From Litorimonas sp964352855 (lineage in GTDB: Bacteria > Pseudomonadota > Alphaproteobacteria > Caulobacterales > Maricaulaceae): a stretch of DNA of 64,000 nucleotides. The notes below the pieces were generated by a model. It was given only the letters and a program-made list of their open reading frames with translations. It made no database searches and was not told the origin of the DNA. The DNA lies in NCBI GenBank assembly GCA_964352855.1, contig CAYGTR010000007.1, forward strand, positions 26,679-90,678. The letters are read 5' to 3'. The position numbers and the translations under genes are program-made. Positions 1-8,784 of this stretch are shown here, one piece after another. Every line of letters begins with the position of its first letter. The first letter of the stretch is position 1.

Positions 1-3000
1 AGCTTATGGCCCAAATGATGATTTCGCGATGTTAGACCTCGCAAGAAGTCCCTTGGATATGACGGCCTATGATGTTGAAGGGCGTATTGCCCAAGGGCCG
101 ATCGATATTTTTGCTTATACAGAGCGCGGCGTGTATCGTCCGGGTGAGATTGTTTATCTAACGAGTTTGTTACGCGGGGGTGATGGCACAGCATTTTTTG
201 ATCGCCCTCTAAATGTTACAATTACAAAACCTGACGGGGGTGTTGCTTTTAAACAATCATATGATGACCCGAATATGGCCGGCGCTCTGGCGATTGATTA
301 TGAATTACCCGTAGGGGCTCCGCGCGGCCTTTGGTCTTTCACATTAAACCCCGAAGGTACTGATTTTGAAAAGACAGTACGTTTTGATGTTCAGGATTTT
401 GTGCCTCAGAAATTAAAGGTGTCAGCGACGGTCGCAGATGAACGTCTCACACAAGATAGCCGAAGCGAATTAACAATACAGTCTGATTTTCTTTACGGCG
501 CACCGGGTGCAGCTTTGGGTGCCGAGGCGGAAGGTCGTGTTCAGATTGAAAACCAACCCTTTGCTGCGTTTAAAGACTATCAATTTGGCGACACGCAAGA
601 AACATTTGAAGAACGTATTATCGAAATTGGGTATGGTGTCACGGATAACAAAGGCACCTTGTCTCTGCCAATTAATTTAAGGGGCGAAGATATCGGCTCC
701 ACTTTTCCGCTGCGTTTGATGGTGACATCAGGTGTGGCAGAACCTGGCGGGCGTTATGTCCGAAAAACGCAATATGTCCCCCTGAGGACGCAGGACTCTT
801 ATATTGGTTTTAAACCTGGATTTGAGGGTAGCTACGCCAGTCATAAACAGGCCGTTGACATAGATCTTGTTCATGTCTCAGATTCCGGGGAGGTTCTCGA
901 GGGTGACGTCGAATGGCGGTTATTCGAAGAAATTCACGATTTCCAATGGTATCGGGAAAATGGCCGTTGGCGTTACCGTAAAGACGTATCCGAAGTCGCA
1001 TTGTTTAGCGATGCGCTTACATTATCATCTGATCCTGTAACATGGTCACGGCGTCTTCCACGCGGCCAATATCGTCTTGATGCTTTGAGCTCTGAAGGCA
1101 TAAAAGGCTCGATCCGCTTTAATGTGGGGTGGGCCAGACCGGGCAGTGGTGTCGATGCGCCGGACCGCATCGTTATGGGGAAGGTTGAGGAGACCGTCAG
1201 CGTTGGACAGACGATTACTTTGTCTGTGGATGCACCTTATGCAGGCAAAGGTGATCTTGTTATTGCGAATGAAGAAATTAAATCCATTCAAAGCGTTATC
1301 TTACCGGAAGGTGAGTCTGAGCTGACATTTAAGTTCAATAAGAGCTGGGGCGATAGCGTCTATGCGATGTTGACCCTTTATACGCCAGAAGACGAAACAG
1401 GGCAGTCCATTCAAAGACGCGCAGCAGGTATGAGCTATATTGCACTTGATCGTTCGGATCAGACGCTGTCAGTTAATTTTGATGTGCCTGAAACGATAGA
1501 GCCTCGTCAAACTTATAATGTTGAGTTCAAAGTTGATAATGTGCCGTCTGGCGAAGCTGCTTGGGTCAGTTTGGCAGCTGTTGATGAGGGTATTCTCCAG
1601 CTTACCCAATTTGAGACGCCTGATGCTGCGGCACACTACTTTGGCAAAAAGGCGTTTAGTCTGGATGTGAGAGACGATTATGCGCGCTTGCTGAATCCTA
1701 ATCTAGGACTGGCCGCTATTTTACCTCAAGGAGGTGATAGTGTCGGCGGTGCAGGCTTAAGTGTCGTGCCTGAAAGAACCGTGTCACTGTATCAAGGACC
1801 CGTTAAAATACAAAACGGCAAAGCATCAATTCCACTAGAAATACCTGATTTTCAAGGTCAGTTGCGATTAATGGCAATGGCTTGGTCAAAAACAGCTGTT
1901 GGCAGCGGTGAACAAGACCTCATCGTACGTGACCCCGTGCCTGTTACAGTTGGTTTGCCACGTTTCTTGGCACCGGGCGACACAGCTGTCGCAACCGTCA
2001 GCCTTGATAATTTGGACGGCCCGATCGGGGATTATCAGGTTCAGACAACATCGAGCCTTCTGGCGAACGCCTTCAGCGAAAGCTTTTTATTAGAGCGTGG
2101 TATTCGTCGTGATATCAGCGTGCCGATCAGGGCAGATGAGCTTGGTGTCTCTAATTTTGATTTAAATATTTCCGGCCCGCAAAATTATGCGCAAATAGAT
2201 ATGCGTCAAATCGAAGTGCGGTCGCCTTTCCGGCCGCGTGTTCAAAAGAGATTGACGCAACTGGCTCCCGGCGAGACTTACACGCTTTCTGCCGATCGCC
2301 TAGAGGGTTTCATCCCGCAAGCGACGGATGTGATGGTATCGGTTTCGAATTTGCCGGGGCTGGAAGCGCAGACGTATTTACAAGCACTATCTGTTTATCC
2401 TTATGGATGCACGGAACAAACAACTAGCCGTGCTATGCCGCTTCTCTTTGTCGATGAATTAGGTGGCATCAAAGGTCTGTCGGATACGCAAAGACGCGCT
2501 CGTATTGATTTGGCGATTAAACGCTTGGTCGCGCGTCAGGATAGTGACGGGGCTTTTGGTCTTTGGCGCGTGGGTGACGGTAACAGCTCACCTTGGTTGC
2601 AAATCTATGTCACCGAGTTTTTACTCCTTGCAAAAGAACGCGGCCAAACTGTGCCTGATGATGCAATCAAGCGCGCACTCTCTGCGATTAGTAAAATTTC
2701 AGAGCCAGATAAATATTCCAATTTGAACCTCGACTTTAATTATGGTTGGACAAGTTCGGGTGGAATTAAGCGCGATGCACGGCAATTGGAACGGGCAGCC
2801 TATGCCCACTATGTTTTGGCTATTGCAGGAAAAGTGGATGTGCCGGATCTGCGATATATGGCAGACAATCAAGCTAAGGATATCAGAAATCCATTGGCCT
2901 CAAGCTATCTTGCGACGGCACTTTCAAAAATTGGAGACGAACGAAGAGCAAAGATAATATTTGAACAAGCGCTAAAGACCCCAGCAAAGCCAAATGCCGA

Positions 3001-3820
3001 TGATTATTATGCCTCAGATTTGCGTGATGCCTCAGCGTTTGTGGCAATTGCCCATAAATTTTTATCGCCGGAGCAATTAGGCAGTCTCGTACAATATGTA
3101 GCCAATGCAACAGGTGAGAATGATTATCTCAATACGCAAGAGCAGTCTTACTTGATACGTATGATTGCGGCTTTGGGCAGTCGTGAAACGCCCATCGACA
3201 TTGAGGGTGTGGGCTTAGACTTTACGGTAACAAAAGCCTCTCAAACGGCGACCTTGGTTGGCAGTCAAATCAATGGCGAAAAATCATTTATCAATAAGGG
3301 GGATAGCTCTGTTTGGGTGAGTGAGACTTTGAGTGGTTTGCCGACAGGCGATCCGGGCCGCTTGTCAGAAGGCTACCTAATTACCAAAGAGATGCTCTCT
3401 ATATCAGGCGATGTCCTCTCAAATACGGCATTAACAAAAGGTGAGCGGGCAATTATTCGTGTCAATATTAAGCCCGAACGCAAACGCTCTGCCATGATTG
3501 TTTTAGCAGATCTTCTGCCTGCAGGTTTAGAAATTGAATCGATATTGACACCCGAGGAAACAACGGAAGGCATGGCCTATAGTTTCGTGGGGCAGCTTTC
3601 AGACCTTGATTTGGCAGAAGCCCGTGATGATCGGCTTGTGGTATCTGACCGCTTGAGCCGGTGGGATAATGAGCCTTTAGTGACAGCTTATATCGTGCGT
3701 GCCGTAACGGAAGGCGACTTCATTTTTCCGGGAGCCGTTGCCGAAGATATGTATCGCCCTGAAATCAGAGGCCGCACTGCTGCGAGTCGCTTGAAAGTCA
3801 CAGGCTCAGGCACGAATTAA
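1..3820 (+). CDS. Alpha-2-macroglobulin family protein (YfhM-like), 5' truncated by window edge
   Basis: The reading frame is open from base 2, so the N-terminal part (perhaps 350 or more residues by comparison with bacterial A2M proteins) lies before the window. About 1,270 residues are visible. A CTEQ thioester motif, preceded by YPYG, is at 2408-2419; in A2M proteins this Cys-Gln pair forms the internal thioester that traps attacking proteases. MG-type beta domains precede it, including the typical GVYRPGE segment near 131-151, and an alpha-helical thioester-domain region follows at about 2460-3200. In Gram-negative bacteria these proteins are usually lipoproteins facing the periplasm and paired with PBP1C. 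Here pbpC begins on the base after this stop codon, so the two are almost certainly co-translated. The signal peptide or lipobox cannot be seen. Confidence 0.93.
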   Translation, partial: AYGPNDDFAMLDLARSPLDMTAYDVEGRIAQGPIDIFAYTERGVYRPGEIVYLTSLLRGGDGTAFFDRPLNVTITKPDGGVAFKQSYDDPNMAGALAIDYELPVGAPRGLWSFTLNPEGTDFEKTVRFDVQDFVPQKLKVSATVADERLTQDSRSELTIQSDFLYGAPGAALGAEAEGRVQIENQPFAAFKDYQFGDTQETFEERIIEIGYGVTDNKGTLSLPINLRGEDIGSTFPLRLMVTSGVAEPGGRYVRKTQYVPLRTQDSYIGFKPGFEGSYASHKQAVDIDLVHVSDSGEVLEGDVEWRLFEEIHDFQWYRENGRWRYRKDVSEVALFSDALTLSSDPVTWSRRLPRGQYRLDALSSEGIKGSIRFNVGWARPGSGVDAPDRIVMGKVEETVSVGQTITLSVDAPYAGKGDLVIANEEIKSIQSVILPEGESELTFKFNKSWGDSVYAMLTLYTPEDETGQSIQRRAAGMSYIALDRSDQTLSVNFDVPETIEPRQTYNVEFKVDNVPSGEAAWVSLAAVDEGILQLTQFETPDAAAHYFGKKAFSLDVRDDYARLLNPNLGLAAILPQGGDSVGGAGLSVVPERTVSLYQGPVKIQNGKASIPLEIPDFQGQLRLMAMAWSKTAVGSGEQDLIVRDPVPVTVGLPRFLAPGDTAVATVSLDNLDGPIGDYQVQTTSSLLANAFSESFLLERGIRRDISVPIRADELGVSNFDLNISGPQNYAQIDMRQIEVRSPFRPRVQKRLTQLAPGETYTLSADRLEGFIPQATDVMVSVSNLPGLEAQTYLQALSVYPYGCTEQTTSRAMPLLFVDELGGIKGLSDTQRRARIDLAIKRLVARQDSDGAFGLWRVGDGNSSPWLQIYVTEFLLLAKERGQTVPDDAIKRALSAISKISEPDKYSNLNLDFNYGWTSSGGIKRDARQLERAAYAHYVLAIAGKVDVPDLRYMADNQAKDIRNPLASSYLATALSKIGDERRAKIIFEQALKTPAKPNADDYYASDLRDASAFVAIAHKFLSPEQLGSLVQYVANATGENDYLNTQEQSYLIRMIAALGSRETPIDIEGVGLDFTVTKASQTATLVGSQINGEKSFINKGDSSVWVSETLSGLPTGDPGRLSEGYLITKEMLSISGDVLSNTALTKGERAIIRVNIKPERKRSAMIVLADLLPAGLEIESILTPEETTEGMAYSFVGQLSDLDLAEARDDRLVVSDRLSRWDNEPLVTAYIVRAVTEGDFIFPGAVAEDMYRPEIRGRTAASRLKVTGSGTN

Positions 3821-5860
3821 ATGGCTGCGAGGGTAAAATATCCGAAGCCGTTAAAATTTGGCTTATGCTTGGTTGCTCTGGCAATTGCGGGTTTGCTAGC
3901 TTTTCCAATCGCACCTGACAGTGTGCGTTATGATAATGCGACAACGCTTTACGATGCACATGATCAAGCTCTCGCACATTACCCGACCCAAGGCAGCTAT
4001 TGGCGCTTTGCTGCAGAAAGCGATGCGATTGATCCAAATTTCGTAAAGGCCTTGCTCGCAATCGAAGATGAGCGGTTTTACACTCATAGCGGGGTTGACG
4101 TCCTCGCGATTGGACGCGCCTTACGGACTTGGCATAAATTGGGTGAACCAAGTTCCGGTGCCTCGACTTTGACGATGCAACTCGTCCGGCAATATAAACC
4201 TCGCGCTCGCGTCTTTAAATCAAAAGTGATCGAGTCAATTGCTGCCTTAAAATACGAACTAGTTTTTTCAAAAGAAGAGATTTTAGAGCAATATTTGACC
4301 CGCGTGTCCTATGGCGGGAACATTCAAGGTATCAAGGCTGCGAGTTGGCGTTATTTTGGGCAAAACCCAGAGAGATTGACGTGGGACGAGATTGCTTTGC
4401 TCATTGCTTTGCCGCAAGCACCCGAAGCTCGCCGTCCAGATCGTCACCCTGTTGCCGCAAAGGCGGGGCGGGATAGGATTCTGAATAAGTTGGCAAAAGC
4501 GGGTATGGTTTCTGATCTTCAAGCGCTAGAAGCCATGGATATTCCCGTGCCAAGGACGCTATACGCATTTCCATCAGATAACGATAATGGAGCGCCTTTA
4601 CTCAGTGCACGGCATGACGACGTAAAAAGCTATATTGATAGTGCATTACAACGCGTTGCACACAAAACGCTCAATAAAGCTCTCCAACACGATAAAAGCG
4701 CGGTTAATGCGTCTATTGTCGTGGTAGAAAGTAAAACCCATCATGTGATTGCGCATGTGACGGCGGGCGCGCGTGACCATGACGGTGGTTGGCTGGATTT
4801 GACCCAAGCGATACGCTCGCCGGGGTCGACGCTGAAACCCTTTATCTATGGTCTGGCTATGAGTGATGGGCAGGCGAATGTGAACAGCTCGCTCAGGGAC
4901 GCCCCGACACGTTTTGGCGCTTATCAACCCGAAAACTTCAATCGGCGTTATCATGGGGATGTGAGACTAAAAGATGCCCTCAAGCATTCGCTTAATGTCC
5001 CGGCTGTTGCGGCTTTGGATAGGGTTGGCGCGGCACGGTTTGAACAACTTCTTGCCTCCGCAGGTGCCACCCCAAGAGTGTCTAAGAAGCGAGAAAAAGA
5101 AAGTGGTTTATCATTGGCCTTAGGCGGGGCGGGTATGACATCGGTTGAGTTGGCAACGCTTTACACAGCTCTCGCGAACAAAGGCGTGGCAAAGCCACTG
5201 ATTTGGACGCGCGATCAAAGTGTATCTAGTGAGGCGGTTCAAATTTTACCCTCCGATACAGTTAAGCAGATTACGTCTGTTCTGGCGTCTGCCACTCCGC
5301 CTGCAGGTCGGTTGCCTGGGCATTTGTCGTCTCATCGCCAATCTGTTGCCTATAAAACGGGGACATCTTATGGGGCAAGGGACAGTTGGGCCGCAGGCTA
5401 TACACAGGATTATACGGTTGTTGTTTGGGTGGGGCGTCCAGATGGTGCTCCACGGCCGGGTGAAACAGGTCGTAAATCAGCCGCCCCCTTATTATTTGAC
5501 GTCTTTGATTATCTGAGTGGGTCCTCACGCGAGGAACTCCCTGTCATGAGCGTTAAGCAGGTTGAGAAAATGCCGTTCAAAACGGTTCTCGATGCCGGCC
5601 CGCAAATCTCCTTTCCGGCTAACGGTAGTGATGTTTTGATGAAAGAAAATGCTAAAGTCCTGCGTTTAAGGGCGCAATCCAGCGATGAGATTCGATTCTA
5701 TGTGAATGGACAAAAACTCGACGCAAAATATGGTGCTGCTGATTTTTCTCCGCCATCTGAAGGTTTTTATACCTTGAAGGTAATCGACTCTCAGGGACAG
5801 ACTGCGCGGTCAAGGTTTCGTGTTTTCCGCTCCGATAATATTCCGAACCCGTCGCTTTAA
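3821..5860 (+). CDS. pbpC: Penicillin-binding protein 1C
   Basis: A 679-residue bifunctional murein synthase. One membrane anchor spans residues 11-30. The glycosyltransferase (GT51) domain follows, with the catalytic EDERF motif at 82-86 and STLTMQLVRQ at 115-124. The transpeptidase domain has STLK at 336-339, SLN at 390-392 and KTGTS at 512-516, so all three penicillin-binding motifs are intact. The last 90 or so residues match the BiPBP_C domain typical of PbpC. The ATG follows directly on the A2M stop TAA. The yfhM-pbpC pairing is widespread and is thought to couple protease trapping to peptidoglycan repair. The final 51 bases overlap the convergent downstream gene. Confidence 0.95.
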   Translation: MAARVKYPKPLKFGLCLVALAIAGLLAFPIAPDSVRYDNATTLYDAHDQALAHYPTQGSYWRFAAESDAIDPNFVKALLAIEDERFYTHSGVDVLAIGRALRTWHKLGEPSSGASTLTMQLVRQYKPRARVFKSKVIESIAALKYELVFSKEEILEQYLTRVSYGGNIQGIKAASWRYFGQNPERLTWDEIALLIALPQAPEARRPDRHPVAAKAGRDRILNKLAKAGMVSDLQALEAMDIPVPRTLYAFPSDNDNGAPLLSARHDDVKSYIDSALQRVAHKTLNKALQHDKSAVNASIVVVESKTHHVIAHVTAGARDHDGGWLDLTQAIRSPGSTLKPFIYGLAMSDGQANVNSSLRDAPTRFGAYQPENFNRRYHGDVRLKDALKHSLNVPAVAALDRVGAARFEQLLASAGATPRVSKKREKESGLSLALGGAGMTSVELATLYTALANKGVAKPLIWTRDQSVSSEAVQILPSDTVKQITSVLASATPPAGRLPGHLSSHRQSVAYKTGTSYGARDSWAAGYTQDYTVVVWVGRPDGAPRPGETGRKSAAPLLFDVFDYLSGSSREELPVMSVKQVEKMPFKTVLDAGPQISFPANGSDVLMKENAKVLRLRAQSSDEIRFYVNGQKLDAKYGAADFSPPSEGFYTLKVIDSQGQTARSRFRVFRSDNIPNPSL

Positions 5861-6448
5861 AACATTTAACTCATCTGCAAACCAATGATGCTTTTTGATC
5901 CAAGCATTATTGCGCCAACTCGGATGGGGTAGGGGCATGACATTTGGTCCGTAATTATCCCAATGTCGAACCGTTTCGGTCAGGTTGTGTTTTGCCCTCG
6001 ATCCTAAATAATGTTTCACCGCATATAAACCGACCAAAAGTGTCAGCTCCACGTTTGGGAGATGATCCGATACAATAGGTTGCCATAAAGGTGCACATTC
6101 TTTTCTGGGCGGTAGATCGCCGCCATGCTTGTCCTGCCCGGGAAAGCAAAACCCCATAGGCGTAATGGCGAAAAAGTGTTCATTATAAAAAGCATCTTCC
6201 TCCACACCGAGCCAGTCGCGAAGTCGTCGCCCTGAAGGGTCATTAAAGGGAACAGAACTTTCATGGGCAAGTGTTCCGGGGGCTTGGCTGATAATTCGTA
6301 TTTTTGATAAACGGGATGCCCGAATGATCGGGTTAGGCTCTACGGGCAATGGAGGCTTACTGTCTCTACATATCTGACATTGGCGAATTGTTTCGAGAAG
6401 GTTACCAATCGCCCAATTTTGAGAAAAATTATTTTTGATTTCGTCCAT
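5810..6448 (-). CDS. Uracil-DNA glycosylase superfamily protein (family uncertain)
   Basis: A 212-residue protein of the UDG fold. An N-terminal CxxC pair (QCQIC) begins the sequence. The motif-1 position reads SQAPG followed by FNDPSGRRLRDWLG, and the motif-2 position reads LPHPSWRN near the C-terminus. These match a widespread but poorly characterised UDG-superfamily group common in Proteobacteria. The canonical motif-1 catalytic Asp or Asn of the best-known UDG families is not evident, so base-excision activity is not certain. The C-terminal 17 codons overlap the end of pbpC on the other strand. The gene is divergent from kbl. A second, different UDG is at 17803-18456. Confidence 0.75.
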   Translation of the reverse strand: MDEIKNNFSQNWAIGNLLETIRQCQICRDSKPPLPVEPNPIIRASRLSKIRIISQAPGTLAHESSVPFNDPSGRRLRDWLGVEEDAFYNEHFFAITPMGFCFPGQDKHGGDLPPRKECAPLWQPIVSDHLPNVELTLLVGLYAVKHYLGSRAKHNLTETVRHWDNYGPNVMPLPHPSWRNNAWIKKHHWFADELNVLKRRVRNIIGAENTKP

Positions 6449-6472
6449 TATAAGTCTGGTTTACTGTGTCGC

Positions 6473-6500
6473 TTTGATGTTGGTTGTCATGTAATATAAT
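6473..6500 (+). promoter_or_regulatory. Candidate promoter of kbl-tdh
   Basis: A perfect TATAAT at 6495-6500 lies 16 bases after TTTGAT at 6473-6478, and 28 bases before the kbl start. The -35 is a weak match. Other -35 choices are possible. Confidence 0.4.
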
Positions 6501-6528
6501 AGCCAACCCAATAGCTAAAGAGAGTTAC

Positions 6529-7734
6529 ATGTCGGACAGTTTTTATAACACGCTTGATCAAGAACTTGAATCGATTAAGGCAGAGGGTCTTTGGAAGACT
6601 GAGCGTTTGATTGTCAGCGATCAATCCTCCGATATTGAAATTACGCAAAATGGTAAAACGCTGGAGGTTTTGAACTTTTGCGCCAATAACTATTTAGGCT
6701 TAGCCAACAACCCCAAGCTGATTAAGGCATCTAATATTGCCACTCAAGAACATGGGTTTGGCATGGCATCCGTACGGTTTATTTGCGGAACACAGATGCA
6801 GCACCGCAAATTAGAGAAAGCCTTAGCTGATTGGTTAGGCTTCGAAGACAGTATTCTATACGCAGCCTGTTTCGATGCCAATGGTGGCGTATTTGAACCG
6901 CTTTTAGGGCCAGAAGATGCGATCATTTCAGATGCGCTTAACCATGCCTCTATCATAGATGGTATTCGTCTGTGTAAAGCCAAGCGTTACCGCTATAAAA
7001 CATCCGATATGAATGACCTGCGTGCGCAGCTAGAAACCGCAAAAGCGGATGGCGCAAGACACATAATGATTGCGACCGACGGCGTTTTTTCAATGGACGG
7101 CACAATTGCTAGGCTTGATGAGATCGTTGCTTTGAAAAAAGAATTCGGCGCACTCATCATGGCTGATGATTGCCATGCTACCGGTTTTCTGGGCGAGGGT
7201 GGTCGAGGCTCTGCTGCATATCGCGGTGTTGAGGGCGAAATCGATATTCTGACGGGCACTTTAGGCAAGGCACTTGGCGGCGCGATGGGCGGATTTACCT
7301 GTGCGAAGAAGTCAGTCGTGGATATGCTGCGCCAACGCTCTCGTCCTTACCTGTTCTCGAATTCATTGGCGCCCGGGCTCGTTGGGGCCAGTATAAAGGC
7401 GATCGACCTTGCGAAAAATGGTGATGATCTTCGGGAGCGTTTGGAGGCAAATTCCAAACGGTTCCGCGAAGGTATGACAAAGGCAGGGTTTGACTTGCCA
7501 GAGGGCGAGCACCCGATCATTCCGGTGATGTTAGGCGATGCCAATATTGCGCAAGAGATGGCCGCCAAATTACTTGATGAGGGTATTTATGTCATCGGAT
7601 TTTTCTTTCCTGTTGTACCCAAAGGGAAGGCGCGTATCCGCACACAAATGAGCGCAGCGCATACGCCGGAACAAATAGATCGTACAATCGCAGCCTTTAC
7701 GAAAGTCGGGAAATCTCTTGGAGTGATTGCATGA
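6529..7734 (+). CDS. kbl: Glycine C-acetyltransferase (2-amino-3-ketobutyrate CoA ligase)
   Basis: A PLP enzyme of the alpha-oxoamine synthase family. It cleaves 2-amino-3-oxobutyrate with CoA to glycine and acetyl-CoA, the second step of threonine catabolism through Tdh. The sequence follows E. coli Kbl along its whole length: FCANNYLGLANNP, FGMASVRFICGTQ, SDALNHASIIDG, and the PLP-lysine segment TGTLGKALGG. The start at 6529 gives an N-terminus like that of E. coli Kbl and has an AAAGAGA ribosome site just upstream. An in-frame start at 6484 would add 15 residues with no match. The stop overlaps the tdh start by 4 bases (ATGA), so the two are translationally coupled. Confidence 0.96.
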   Translation: MSDSFYNTLDQELESIKAEGLWKTERLIVSDQSSDIEITQNGKTLEVLNFCANNYLGLANNPKLIKASNIATQEHGFGMASVRFICGTQMQHRKLEKALADWLGFEDSILYAACFDANGGVFEPLLGPEDAIISDALNHASIIDGIRLCKAKRYRYKTSDMNDLRAQLETAKADGARHIMIATDGVFSMDGTIARLDEIVALKKEFGALIMADDCHATGFLGEGGRGSAAYRGVEGEIDILTGTLGKALGGAMGGFTCAKKSVVDMLRQRSRPYLFSNSLAPGLVGASIKAIDLAKNGDDLRERLEANSKRFREGMTKAGFDLPEGEHPIIPVMLGDANIAQEMAAKLLDEGIYVIGFFFPVVPKGKARIRTQMSAAHTPEQIDRTIAAFTKVGKSLGVIA

Positions 7735-8777
7735 CGCAAATGATGAAAGCTCTTGTGAAAGCCAAGTCTGAAAAAGGCTTGTGGATGCAAGACGTGCCTG
7801 TGCCTGATATCGCGCCCAATGAAGTTCTGATTGAAATTCAGCGAACGGCCATTTGCGGCACGGATATGCATATTTATAAATGGGATGAGTGGGCGCAAAA
7901 AAATGTGCCAGTCCCTTTGGTGGTTGGCCATGAATATGGTGGCCGAGTTGCTGCGACGGGGTCAACAGTGACGCGCGTAAAGGTTGGCGACCGCGTGAGC
8001 GGAGAAGGGCATGTTGTCGGGCGTCGCTCTCGAAATGCAAGAGCGGGGCGGTTTCATCTTGATCCCGATACAAAAGGGATCGGAGTCAACCTTCCGGGGG
8101 CTTTTGCGCAATATTTAGCCCTACCAGAATTTAATGTCATCCCGCTTGGCTCCGACTTCCCGTTGGAAATCGCTTCTATCCTCGATCCGCTAGGCAATGC
8201 CGTTCATACGGCTTTGGCATTTGACCTAGTGGGCGAAGATGTCTTGATTACGGGGGCAGGCCCTATTGGCATTATGGCGGCTGCGGTAGCAGAAAATGCG
8301 GGTGCCAGACGTGTTGTTTTGACGGACATAAATGATTGGCGTCTGGAATTCGCAAAAACACTCACGAAACGCACGCATATGGTCAATACAATGAACCAAG
8401 ACCTTCGGAAGGTTATGGATGATATCGGAATGGAAGAGGGCTTTGATGTGGGTTTAGAGATGAGCGGAGCTGAGCCGGCTTTTAATCAAATGATTGACTC
8501 TATGTTGATGGGTGGAAGTATCGCTATGCTCGGTATTCCGGCCAAACCCTTCCCGGTCGATTTCGGAAAAGTTGTTGGTAAGGCGCTGACACTCAAAGGC
8601 ATCTATGGCCGCCAGATGTATGAGACGTGGTATAAGATGCTCGCTATGATCGATAGTGGCTTGGATATGGGGCCCCTGATTACACATCGGTTCCCGGCCC
8701 GTGATTTCCAAAAGGCATTTGATTTGATGGAGACGGGAAAGACAGGTAAAGTCATTCTGGACTGGACACAGATATGA
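7731..8777 (+). CDS. tdh: L-threonine 3-dehydrogenase lacking the structural zinc site
   Basis: An NAD-dependent medium-chain dehydrogenase that oxidises L-threonine to 2-amino-3-oxobutyrate, the substrate of the adjacent Kbl. Catalytic-zinc and relay residues are present: C42, T44, H47, H67 and E68, equivalent to C38, T40, H43, H63 and E64 of E. coli. The nucleotide-binding GAGPIG motif is intact. The structural-zinc lobe is different: the four positions that are cysteines in E. coli (93, 96, 99, 107) are G97, S100, A103 and D111. The rest of the protein is a clear Tdh, including the GIYGR and MYETWYKM segments. I believe some other proteobacterial Tdh proteins share this change, but cannot check. 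It is translated with kbl. Confidence 0.94.
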   Translation: MTQMMKALVKAKSEKGLWMQDVPVPDIAPNEVLIEIQRTAICGTDMHIYKWDEWAQKNVPVPLVVGHEYGGRVAATGSTVTRVKVGDRVSGEGHVVGRRSRNARAGRFHLDPDTKGIGVNLPGAFAQYLALPEFNVIPLGSDFPLEIASILDPLGNAVHTALAFDLVGEDVLITGAGPIGIMAAAVAENAGARRVVLTDINDWRLEFAKTLTKRTHMVNTMNQDLRKVMDDIGMEEGFDVGLEMSGAEPAFNQMIDSMLMGGSIAMLGIPAKPFPVDFGKVVGKALTLKGIYGRQMYETWYKMLAMIDSGLDMGPLITHRFPARDFQKAFDLMETGKTGKVILDWTQI

Positions 8778-8784
8778 TGAGATT

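Noticed and set aside
7570..8073. A 167-codon minus-strand frame across the kbl/tdh junction
   Set aside because: It covers two well-supported coupled genes and its translation has no family features.
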